A stretch of DNA of 64,000 bases. Source: Neoceratodus forsteri (taxonomy: Eukaryota > Chordata > Ceratodontiformes > Ceratodontidae). Shown piece by piece: positions 54,964 to 64,000 of this stretch. The notes under the pieces were generated by a model that searched no databases, was not told where the DNA came from, and worked only from the letters and a program-made list of their open reading frames with translations. The stretch is taken from NCBI GenBank assembly GCA_016271365.2, contig CM057452.1, forward strand, positions 832,628,001 through 832,692,000. The letters run 5' to 3'. A program made the translations under genes and the position numbers. Position 1 is the first letter of the stretch; the number at the start of each line of letters is the position of its first letter.

Positions 54964-55440
54964 ATGCAGTTACTAGTATCCTTGATGGCAAACCAGATGG
55001 ATTATAGTCTTGAATCACGAGTTTTTAAAATCGTCCTTAGCAAGTGGCACATTCTTAGTTCAGACCCCTCCCTACAGGATTGTACTTTTAACTTTCCCAT
55101 ATTGGTATATAGACATGCTGAGAATGTTTGTGATGCAGTGATCAATAGTTATCAACAACCACAGAGATCAAGAACTTGGTTACCTCAGTCCTTCCCTCCT
55201 GGATCTCACAGTTGTGGCAACTGTAAATTCTGTGAAGTGGTCAAGACAATAGATACGTTTTTTCATCCCACTACCAAAAAGGAATTCACAATGTGCACAT
55301 TTATAAACTGTAACACTATGTCAGTGGTGTACATGACACTTTGGGGTTGTGGGAATTTTTATGCTGGTAAGACTAGAAATGTAAAGTGCAGATTGGTGAG
55401 CACCTGTGTGACATTGATAAGAGGAACTTGAGTGGGGTTC
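54964..55440 (+). pseudogene. Penelope-like element: C-terminal GIY-YIG endonuclease
   Basis: The frame 54964-55431 encodes LSKWHILSSDPSLQD, PILVYRHAENVCDAVINSYQ, PGSHSCGNCKFC (a CxxC-type cluster), FINCNTMSVVYMTLWGCGNF and YAGKTRNVKCRLVS. In Penelope elements the C-terminal GIY-YIG nuclease has VVY.L.C.CG..YVGKT....R. Here the catalytic Arg is at KCRL. It is the continuation of the RT at 43.1-45.15 kb, separated by the 9.8-kb nest. A stop follows at 55431. Confidence 0.8.
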
Positions 55441-55990
55441 AACTCATAAATTTGCATTTATTGGTTTGGAAAGAGTACAGGTAGGCCCAAGGGGAGAAGA
55501 TCTAGAAAGACTGCTATTACAAAGGGAACCTTTTGGATTTGCTCCCAAGGGGGACTCAACCCCCAGGCCTAAATGAAAGATTTGAACTGAAACCTTTTCT
55601 GTGTTAATGGCCAGTCTGTGTTTTGTTCTGATTAGTCCCTCTGATTATAAATCCTCTGATTTTGTTAAGGAATACAGGGACTTTGTCTCAGTAAATTTAA
55701 TGTGCAATATAGTTATAGGATATCTGTTGTACTGTACTATTTATCAAGAAATATTTAACCATTTTTATTTTTCTGAGGAACCTTTTTTAATGTTTAGTTG
55801 TGCACATTTACATATTTTTTGCATTAAATGTTAAGCATTGTTTGCACTGTTGTCACTTTAAATGGGTGTTATACAAGTGACCTTCCACTAGAGGCCAGCA
55901 TTCCCTTAACAAAGCCCAGAGTATCTGAGTGAAACATTAGGTCAGGCTGTGGAGGCCATTTGTTCTTCTTGTATGTGAACAAACTTGGAC
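55441..55990 (+). other. Penelope 3' region with hammerhead-like motif
   Basis: After the coding end, the sequence is AT-rich. At about 55910-55955 it contains CTTAACAAAGCCCAG, then CTGAGTGAAACATTAGG. The spacing resembles the CUGANGA-stem-GAAAC order of hammerhead motifs in Penelope terminal repeats, with core changes. Confidence 0.4.
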
Positions 55991-56069
55991 ATTAACCTTT
56001 GTTAACTTCTTTGCTTGGAGGTATGTGATGTTGAAGGCTTGCTTTTGCTTTTTTACTTTGGATATTATT

Positions 56070-56290
56070 GCTGTGTGCACCACCAGTCCGGAGCAGTCCT
56101 TCATTTTCTAGGCCTAGTAGATAACCTGCTTGCCTTTCATGTGGGGAGACAGGGTTTGAATCTTTTATGCCCCAATTCCAACTGGACTGGCAGAAGGTTG
56201 GAGGTTGTCCCAGCTACACCTTTTTTCTTCAGAGAGGTATCACTGGCAGCATTTGAAGAATGACTGCCACCTCTCCCCCAGTGATCCAGG
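56070..56290 (+). mobile_element. tRNA-like SINE head
   Basis: An A-box-like TAGTAGATAACCTGC (56115-56129) and a B-box-like GGGTTTGAATCT (56152-56163) are spaced about 38 bases, with an intervening TTGCCTTTCATGTGGGG resembling an anticodon arm. A body rich in CTGGCAG and ACTGCCACC follows. There is no A-tail that I can define. Confidence 0.45.
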
Positions 56291-56502
56291 ATTTTGGGAG
56301 CTGTTCTCCACTGAACCAGCTCCCATCTCTCCATTCAAATCCAGTACAGCCACTTAAGAGCCCTGGAGGAGGGACAGCACAAGGGTGCTACTGCCTCACC
56401 TTCCTTCTGTCCCATGCTAACCACATCCATCTCCTGGGACAGATGCTCCTCCTCCTCAGTGTTGAATATCCAGTATTTGGATTTCAGCAAGGCCTTTGAA
56501 TC

Positions 56503-56820
56503 AGTATCACATAGAAATATAGAAAGTGTTGGCATTAAAGGACTTGTAGGCCCATCTAGTCTGTCCTATTTTCCCTGCCTAACACTACACCTTGGACACT
56601 ACTTGGTCACAGGTGTCTCTCCCTCCTCACTTAACTCTACTTATTATACATATGTGCCTGTCCCACATGTGTTTGAAGCTCCCTACTGTTTTCACTCCTA
56701 CCGCCTCTTCTGACAGGCTGTTCCAGATGTCTACAATCCTTTTTGTGAAGAAGCATTTCCTCACATCCCTCTTAAACTCACCCCCTCCCAAGTTTCATAG
56801 CATGCCCTCATGTACTGGTG
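56503..56820 (-). mobile_element. CR1 3' fragment
   Basis: The reverse-orientation CR1 tail, with CACATAGAAATATAGAAAGT at the 3' end, then GGCCCATCTAGTCTGTCC and CTCTTCTGACAGGCTGTTCC. It is truncated at about 56820. Related to the tails at 31.6 kb and 5.3 kb. Confidence 0.75.
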
Positions 56821-56829
56821 CTCCTCATG

Positions 56830-57500
56830 GATAAGAAAGCAAGATCATGGGTGAAAAACATGGGTGAGAAAGAAGCTCTTCCTGACTTGCAATAAACTCC
56901 AGATATATCTGAGCAAAAAGAAGCTCCTCAGTTAGATGAACAGGAAGGTTCCCAAGGCAATAAAAATCCTATTGACCCTCAGACTCCAACAGAGGCTATG
57001 GATTCCTAGTCTAATGAAGAGGAAGGCAACTGATCAGAGGAATTCCAGTTTTCCTTGGTACCATCGCTGTTTAATAGTTAATATGTTGTCTTCTTAGTAG
57101 AAAAAAACATGTAGGTTTTTGTGGCTATCAGAGACACAGAGTGCTGCTAACGCAGGTGAACCTGATTTTGGCCACTTCAAGGAATGTCACCCATTGCTTC
57201 CCAGAGTTTGAACACTTTGCACAAATCATCAAGGAAGAATGGGGTGAATTAGATGAAAAAAAAAGTGTTTCAAAGGCAGTGTAGCGAGCACTATTCTTTT
57301 CAGGATACCCTTCTCTAGAAAAGGTAGGATCCTGTGATAATGGATGCTGCTGTTTCAGTAGTGGTCAAACAAACTGCAAATCCTGAGGAAGGTGCAGCTT
57401 TTCTAACAGGTGCTAATGATATAAGGGACAGCTTCCCAGCATGAGAAAATATCCAGCTCAGTTTAAGGTGTCTTTTGAAGCTCAGTGTTATTGAAACATG
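56830..57500 (+). pseudogene. Unidentified coding debris, possibly retroelement gag
   Basis: Readings such as EKEALPDLQ, SEQKEAPQLDEQEGSQGNKN (56860-56970) and VDAAVSVVVKQTANPEEGAA (57345-57400) look like decayed protein sequence, acidic then alanine-rich. The last phrase loosely recalls gag-like proteins of DIRS-type elements, but I cannot confirm it. Stops interrupt it. Confidence 0.25.
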
Positions 57501-57758
57501 GTTAATAAATTGCTTTACGCCTGAGCATGCGAGACACTTAAGATAGCTCTTGTACTGCTATTGGGGCCTATGCACATATGTACTGATTGCCTATGCACCA
57601 CATATTCATGGCGCATAGGCAACCCTAAGTTAGTGAGCCATGCATCAGGGGTTCTGCAGACCCCACGGCATGCAACAAAGGAGCACATGCCCCTATCACA
57701 CTAGATCCCCAGGCTGTTCACACAGCTACATGCATGAATGGTCTGGGAGAGTGACAAG

Positions 57759-58114
57759 CAGTGGTGCAAGTGGTAGACAAGAAGTACAGGAACTCAGGCA
57801 CCGGCAATTAAGAAATTCAGAATGAAGATCTTCAATCTAAAGGATAGCGGTGTCAAGGCACAACTATCTAATTTGACGCTAGTAAATTCAGTTAGAGATA
57901 TTAAAGTATTTCTAGGAAAATAGCATTGTTGTACAAGTCAAATGGTGTTATGGAAACCCTGATAGCAGATCACAGATCCAGTAACTGTCACTATGTTGCT
58001 GCTTTAAGAATTTCAGTTTTAGTGTCAGTGGGAAGAAGTACAGGAACTCCGTTCCTGCAGCAGAAAAGGTACAGGAACTGAGTTCCTGTGCGTTCCTGCT
58101 CACTTTCATCACTG
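57759..58114. mobile_element. hAT-type MITE, 356 bp, with perfect 8-bp target duplication
   Basis: GTGACAAG flanks both sides (57751-57758 and 58115-58122). The left end is CAGTGGTGCAAGTGG and the right end, inverted, is CAGTGATGAAAGTGAGC, both followed by a copy of the word CAGGAACTC. The inner sequence repeats GTACAGGAACTC and its inverse GAGTTCCTGT near the right end. No transposase is encoded. The intact target duplication and CAG..CTG ends mark a hAT family element. Confidence 0.85.
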
Positions 58115-58229
58115 GTGACAAGGGTATGTGCCCATACTCTGCACCATTCACATGGATGACTTGTGAAGAAGATGGGTAACTTAATGGTGGGAGAAGACAT
58201 ACCCAGGTGGGTGGAAAACTGGTTAGGTT

Positions 58230-59225
58230 GAAAAACCAATTTGTTTATCTGTGACATTAGAGTAGAGGACCAGGGCAAACTGTCTTTTTGCAGATGACAC
58301 TAAATTATGCAGCAGGGTGGACAGCGAGTAAGGATCAGGGACATGAGAAAAGACCTAGAAAAATTTATAAAATGTTTAAAGATCTGGCAGCTCAAATTTA
58401 TTACCAAAACATGCAAGAGCATGCACATGATTTGGATTGGATGGGGTGCAGAGTAGTGTAGACCTTAGAGGAAAGAGGCCTGAAGGTTGTCATGTGACAC
58501 ACTTAAGAACATTCCCCAATGAAGTAAGGCATATGGGTAAGCCAACAGGATGCTGGGGGTGCATATGCAGGGCCTTCTCTAGGAGAAGACAGGAAGTGAT
58601 TTTTGCCCCTCTACAGGTCACTATTGAGGTCACACTGTGTTCAGTTCTGGAACCCTCATCTTAAAAAGGACAAGGATTCCTTAGAATCAGTCCAGAGGAG
58701 AGTAATCAAAAAATGATACATGGGCAGGAAGACCTATGAGGAGAGATAGGCTGATGTGAAACATATACTCATGGAGGCCAGAATGGAAAGGGAATGTGAT
58801 AGAGACATTTAAATACCTGAAGGGAATAAACTGGGTGGTGAGCGAACAACTGTTCAGTTAATGTGAGGGGTCTGAAACAAAAGGTCACAACTCTAAATAA
58901 GTATATGTGTGTGTGCGTATATGGGGGTCAGGACAGACATGAGGAAGTACTTCTTCACAGTGGAACCGTCTTCCAGGAGATGTGGTTAACCTGGAAACAT
59001 TTATAGGCTTCAGGAGAGGTTGAGGTGGGATAGCCATGTTGGATTGGTGAAAACAATGGTGGTGGTGGTGGTGGTGGGGAGAGCTAATGACTTTGTACAA
59101 GGCAGAATTACCAACAGTGAGCACTGCCATGCCTCTATCAGTGCTAGGCTGGAGGGACTCAGGTAGGGATCAGGCAGACTTGATGGGCTGCAGGTCTTTT
59201 TCTGGTTGTTAACTTCCATGTTTCT
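58230..59225 (+). mobile_element. CR1 LINE fragment, 3' third
   Basis: A plus-strand CR1 with many stops: VFLQMTLNYA (degraded FADDTK block, about 58285), RKTYEER (58730), MRKYFFTVE (58938-58965), and a UTR ending ACTTGATGGGCTGCAGGTCT and TTCCATGTTTCT. It contains a (GGT)n run at 59057-59080. It is old and 5' truncated. Confidence 0.7.
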
Positions 59226-60551
59226 AAAGTTGGATGTATTTGAGCCCCCATGCTTGCTTGATCTTCCCCTTGTCCATGGGGGGGGGGGCTTTACTAGCCA
59301 ATACACTTACCAGCATGTCTGGGTCCGCTGTGGTGAACTCTTTGGTCATTGGCAGGTATAGGAGGAGGTCTCTGCCAATGACGCAGGAATGAGCTGCCAG
59401 CAGGACCAGGAAAATGACAGTAGGAGACGACAAGGCTGTAACCCCCCAGTGGGATGTTAACTCTGGAGGAGACATTCAGGTGGAGGCACATAAGGGAGAT
59501 AAAAGAGAGATTGGAAAGTGCAGAAGAAAAAGCAATGATAAAAATATGGCAAGTAGATGCTATGGTGTCAATCTGGTAACAAGAGCTGACCAACATGATC
59601 ATGGTAGAATTGTTATGCAGGTCACATGGCCCAATCAGATTGCTTAATTTATACACGTAATTCTATGATTAAGCATTCTGGCATGGCAGGGGGTGGGTTA
59701 CCATTAGTAAATCACATTCCACACACACCTTTGTCTCATACAGTTCACAGAGGGGGGTTGATTAACGATGGCACCTTACCTTCCTGGAGTGTTTTAATGC
59801 CATCATGAAAGTTAAACATTAGAACTAATTAGTGTATAAAAGTACACCAAAAATAACTTCAAAGTTTTGCATTTTCTTCTTTGGATCTGGTTACACAGTC
59901 CGTTGTTTCTTAACATCTGGATTAGGATGAAGTGAAATAAATTCTGTGACATATACAGTAATAAAACATTAAAGCTGAAGTTAAGGATATTCCCTGGTGT
60001 TTCTGCATTCCATGTCAAATATTAATTTTTTTGCACAGTGCATAATGGTTGTCTAAACATTTAAAATCCACAAAATAAACCATGGGTTGTCATGCTTGTT
60101 TTTGAGTTACATGTTTGCACTTATTGCCTCTTGCTGGAAAAAACAAAACAAAAAAAAAACAGTAAGGGGTCAGACTATTTTGAATAATTACTGCATTATT
60201 GTTTTATGTGTCAACATGAGTGTGAATGAAAAAAAAAAATAAAACAGGGACTCACCATTTGTCATGATTTTGCATTATTTTTTCCACCACTGCAAAAATT
60301 AAGTGTACATTGCTAACTAAATTTGCAAAAACTATGGGGAATTGTTCAATGTTTTTATGCATAAAATGATATAACATGTAAAGCCCATGTCATTTTCAAA
60401 AAACCTTTTGACAGATGTAGAATATGATTGTCAATGTAGCAAAAGAAAGAAAGACACATAGGGGACATCATGCTGCTTTTGGTTATGTCTGCTTCCAAAG
60501 CAACAGTTTCAGAGATGGTCATCTCAGGAGAAATATAACTAAAAATCATAA
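59226..60551. other. No identifiable gene
   Basis: Antiparallel open frames at 59224-59656 overlap and show no domain. There are poly-A runs near 60145 and 60230. Probably old, unrecognised repeat sequence. Confidence 0.35.
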
Positions 60552-60924
60552 TTAAGTAATAATGCATGACAGGGTGTGGGTTGTGCTGGGATAACCTCAC
60601 ACCTGGGTGGTTGGGCACAAGACCGCATGCCGAGTGCATTCAGCATCCCAGAAGTGAGGTTATCCCAGCACAACCCACACCCGGAGTGCATTATTGCTTT
60701 TATACAATGGCTCATTGTTATACAAAATAAAAAAAACATTTAAAAAATGTTTTTAGTAGATTTTTAGTGTGGCAATATATCTTTGTTTCTTAAGAGAAGA
60801 TGGAAACAATCATCATACAAATCGTATAAATCAATACAGTGAGGTTGTGCTGGGATAACCTTACTGTGCCAGGGACACACTGACCAATCAGAGTCTAGGA
60901 AATGTTCTTGCCATTGTATAATAA
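60552..60924 (-). mobile_element. Palindromic non-autonomous element P, copy 2
   Basis: Read on the minus strand, this starts ATTATACAATGGCAAGAAC, then GACTCTGATTGGTCAGTG, and ends in a palindrome (60558-60697) with arms GTGTGGGTTGTGCTGGGATA against TATCCCAGCACAACCCACAC, and ends GCATTATTACTTAA. The whole element aligns with copy 1 at 23614-24004 over its full length, about 370 bases. The palindrome is tighter than in copy 1. Confidence 0.75.
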
Positions 60925-61600
60925 ATAATAAAACATTTCAGAAAGTCATTCAAAGAATGCAAAGGTACATACAGAGTGACAAAGTCTAAAAAGAACAGCT
61001 GACGCCTTTTGGAAAACTTTGGAAAACATAATAGTTTAGACAAAAGTTAGCTTGAATTTCATGTACCTTCATATATTTCTCATCTCCATTATTTATGACT
61101 AAAGAAATTTAAATAAAAACAATATATTTATCCCTTAGAGATTATCTGTCTCTATAATTAATTCCCTACTTGAAATTAAAATGCTCTGTTGTGACATCAC
61201 AGTCTGTTGTCATGGGAATAACTGTGATATCACAAATGGAGCATTATGACATCATATTGGGAAGAAGCATTAGGAGCTGATGAACCCTCAGGGAACAACA
61301 ATCCTGTTTTCATGTGTATGACCTCAGTAATCAATGATGGCATTAAGAAATACAGAGCTAATTAAATATATAAATGGCTTTATTTCCAAATATCATGTTT
61401 TTCAAAGTTCTTCTCAAGGCATCAGTGGCTCTTTAATATAAAAGAAACAAAGTAAACAAAGACAGACAGACAGAAAGGCATGTACACAAGGCGTCAGTAA
61501 AATACCAACAGCTGGTACCTTCTCCTTCTATTGTTCCTTCTTTCCTACCATCTGTCTTCACTTTTGAACTGTGTGGAAGGTTTATTCTTAACTAGACTAA
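60925..61600. other. No identifiable gene
   Basis: AT-rich sequence. CATCACAGTCTGTTGTCATG at 61195 is followed by GTGATATCACAAATGG, a short imperfect repeat. No coding sequence is recognised. Confidence 0.35.
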
Positions 61601-61604
61601 CTCA

Positions 61605-62012
61605 GATTCTGAGGTACCCACTACCAGTAGGGGTTGAGGGGCCTTGCTCCTCCTCCCTCCTCCCAATCAACACCAGGATGCAATTTTCAGACATAGATTG
61701 TAGGACCAAGAGATCCCCTAAGCTCTCCTCTTATTGGGTGCCTTCAGCCAATTAGGTACTCTGTAGAAGCAGAGGGTGTGACCTCATGAGCATGGCTTTT
61801 TCAAACAAAACAGTTGGCACCCCACTGCACCAGACCACTTGCTGTGTGCCGAGGGACCCGCCACTAGCAGGGGTTGAGAGGGATTGCTTCTACTCCCTCC
61901 CCACCGACCACTGATGCCAGGATGCAATTGTTGGCCACAGACTGCAGGACCAAGGGACCCCTTAAACCTTTCTGCTGTTGGGCATCTACAGTCAATTGGG
62001 TGATCGGGGCAA
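61605..62012 (+). repeat. Direct duplication, about 155 bp, 240-bp offset
   Basis: 61605-61762 (CCACTACCAGTAGGGGTTGA, CCAGGATGCAATTTTCAGAC, AGGACCAAGAGATCCCC) is repeated with about 25 percent change at 61848-62012 (CCACTAGCAGGGGTTGAGAG, CCAGGATGCAATTGTTGGCC, AGGACCAAGGGACCCC). It is either a two-unit tandem repeat or part of a transposon. Confidence 0.75.
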
Positions 62013-62690
62013 GGCTGCTCTTCTCTAAAGGGAGACCATCGTAGCAATCCTCTGTGCTGTGGTCCAGAGTGCCATGGACCGTAGTACAAAGGACAATGTT
62101 ACTAGCATCTGCTGTGGGTGTCAGCTGTGGTAGGAAGCCAGTGGCCAGACACCATGGTTTCTAGCCACTGTGCGTTCTCATTAATATATGTATCTGTTTT
62201 ACACATGACATATTGATGTCATGCTATGGTATGCTGCTTTATGCTTACTGGATTTTCTACTATTAACTTGGAAATGTATTTCTAGACATCATACAGGGTC
62301 CTTGAACTATGGGCTGCAGGCCTTATATTTACATGTATTAGGCTATGTCACGTTACCTGGTCTTGCTATTACCTTTTTTTCTCCATTATGTGGTTCCTAA
62401 TCTGCTGCAGTTTATCCTTCCTGTTGAGCTCAGCAAGGACTGATACTTCATTTGCCACACATAAGTTTAATTCAGTTTTTGGCTCTTACTTCTTCATGGT
62501 TAGCTATTTACCCAGTCATTTTGCCCCAAAGCACTAGTTTTTCAGGGTTGCACTTGATTTCTCTTAGGGGCTCCACTAAGCAGAGCCAACAGATTGGACA
62601 AATTGCCCCACTAAGGCAGGGTTGAGATAGTATCATTGTTTATTGTATCACCACTATAACAACCAAATAAGCTTGGTATATAAAAATACA
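62013..62690. other. No identifiable gene
   Basis: No frame, repeat or motif that I recognise. Confidence 0.35.
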
Positions 62691-62697
62691 AGCTAAA

Positions 62698-62738
62698 ACC
62701 AACGTTTTGGAGCATTAACCACCAGCTCTTTCTTCAGG
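62698..62738 (-). other. Penelope-type hammerhead-like motif
   Basis: On the minus strand CTGAAGAAAGAGC, then a loop, then GCTCCAAAACGTTGG. The GAGC/GCTC stem between CTGAAGA and CAAAACGTT matches the layout of CTGATGA-stem-GAAACGTT words I know from Penelope terminal repeats. Core changes suggest it no longer cleaves. Confidence 0.45.
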
Positions 62739-62792
62739 TTATGCTCTGGCTGGTATCTACAAATTAAAGTAAATATTTAATAAATAATAAAT

Positions 62793-62820
62793 TAAAGTTA
62801 TATATATATATATATATAAA
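62793..62820. repeat. TA microsatellite
   Basis: A short (TA)n run in AT-rich sequence just upstream of the L2-like LINE tail. Confidence 0.85.
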
Positions 62821-62999
62821 CATTCCATTAAGCTCTATGTGTGGTAAGGTGAACATAAATACAGCAAACACCACACCCACTCTGTGCTGTACTATAAATC
62901 TGTTTTATTTACATAATATATACAGTAAATGCATTGTATCCCTTTAAGACTAGATCATCCTGTCTATAATTTAAACAAACTAAAAGCATATTTATTTAT

Positions 63000-64000
63000 T
63001 TATTTGCTTTTGATAACCGGGTGGGTGCACTAGGCATGACAATGCCTATTTTCAGGCACGACCCGGGATAGAACAGTTTGAACAAAAAAAATAATACATA
63101 CATAGGGGTGCATGGGATGCAGCACATGCAGAAACAGAGCAACAAACAGGGTAAACAAGTTTAACAGGTAATACAGCAATAATACTATATGTACAGGTAA
63201 GGCATTTCAAACACTTTGAGACGTACAGGTAATGCAAAATGGACTGAGAAAATACAGGCAGTGCTAAATTGATGGTGTACATAAAACAAGACAGTAAAGG
63301 CAAGTCTGACACAGTAAAACAGTTTAAGTGCCTGGTTGTGATTGGTGAAAGAGCACAAGGAGAAGCAGGAGGAGAGGTGGGAAGCCTGGAGAAAAGGGAT
63401 TAGAGAGCCTTAAAGGGTTGAAACCAGAAAAGAGAGAGGACATGTGAAAAGGGGGGTGTAGGATAGGTGGAAAGGTGTATGAGAAGTGTATCGACTTGGT
63501 GACTGGTCTAAGGTGGATTGAAGCAGGTACAGGGGCTGGCTACTCGCAGATGTTCACGGTGCAGTTGTTTGAAACTGGCATGGGAGGTTGCTTGATGGAT
63601 TGAGTAGGGTAGGGAGTTCCAATATGTTGGGGCCATGTGAGAGAAAGCTCGTGCACCCATATTTGTTTTACATCTAGGGATGTGAAGAGGAGCTTTATCA
63701 ATTGATCGTAGTCCATAGGAGAGAGGTTGTGCGTGTAGCAGGGATGCAAGGGATAGGGGGAGACCTGATCGGGTGATGCAGTCAATTTGAGCGCCAAGAG
63801 GCTGAAGTTGGTGAGTAGAGGGACCAGGCCATTTGAGGTCAGCATAGAGCTGGCAGTGGTGTTTGTAGCGTGGGGATGCAGAGGCATAGCGGCAGATGTT
63901 ATTATAAGTGGTGTCCCATTTATGAAGGGAGGATTTTGAGGCAGTTTGGAAGATGACTGAGCCATAGGCCAGAGCTGGGAGCAGAAAACCTTGCGCCACT
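63000..64000 (-). mobile_element. L2-like LINE 3' half, type 1 tail, running off the window
   Basis: The minus-strand frame 63999-63508 encodes LPALAYGSVIFQTASKSSLH, then YNNICRYASASPRYKHHCQL and FSHMAPTYWNSLPYSI, the C-terminal region also found in the plus-strand copy at 12.6-13.1 kb. The 3' UTR (63066-63500) is followed by the stem-loop TGCCTGAAAATAGGCA and a TAAATAAATAAATA end near 63000. Only one frame is needed for 163 codons, so this copy is younger than the one at 9.7 kb. The RT core lies beyond the right edge. Confidence 0.8.

Noticed and set aside
43546..55440. Telomerase reverse transcriptase gene
   Set aside because: RT blocks are Penelope-like, and the downstream domain is GIY-YIG, which telomerase lacks.
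56085..56175. Functional tRNA gene
   Set aside because: No acceptor stem pairing, and the B box is altered. A SINE head is more likely.

Overview
This window looks like intergenic or intronic DNA from a large, repeat-rich vertebrate genome. I recognise no intact host gene, rRNA, tRNA gene or CRISPR array. Almost every stretch that can be identified is transposon debris: CR1, 2A-bearing L2-like and L1/Tx1-like LINEs, one Penelope-like element, Ty3/Gypsy pieces, a FLYWCH-Mutator (Phantom-like) transposon, BED-finger hAT elements, short non-autonomous DNA elements and two tRNA-type SINE heads. CR1 copies with octamer 3' ends, L2-like LINEs and Penelope together suggest a lungfish, caecilian or other non-mammalian vertebrate. 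The sequence alone does not decide the species.

Region by region. 0-4 kb: an L1/Tx1-like ORF2 tail split by a block holding a decayed FLYWCH/MULE transposase. 4.4-9.7 kb: a Gypsy pol (protease and RT, minus strand) split by a CR1, which is itself split by a 1078-bp hAT element. 9.7-13.5 kb: a nearly full-length L2-like LINE with a canonical 2A motif. 14-16 kb: an L1-like C-terminus. 16.6-22.1 kb: a roughly 300-bp tandem array split by a 3.8-kb CR1 with tandem 5' monomers, and closed by an inverted unit. 22.4-24 kb: a minisatellite and a palindromic element. 27-31.5 kb: hAT relics. 31.6-35 kb: a CR1-like LINE split by an L2 tail and by an LTR-like segment with three kB-like enhancer repeats. 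36-42.9 kb: hairpins, LINE tails and tandem repeats. 43.1-55.5 kb: a four-level nest, Penelope > L2-like LINEs > CR1 (itself composite). 56-64 kb: a SINE head, CR1 debris, a hAT MITE with a perfect 8-bp target duplication, a second palindromic element and an L2-like 3' half.

The genes do not form a host pathway. They are mostly replication proteins of retrotransposons (2A leader, APE endonuclease, RT, ORF1 esterase, GIY-YIG) and transposases, and most are broken by frameshifts and stops. The items most worth follow-up are the two 2A-bearing LINE leaders, the family of long palindromic elements with a conserved core, the LTR-like enhancer, the composite CR1, and the hairpin that ends the 300-bp array.
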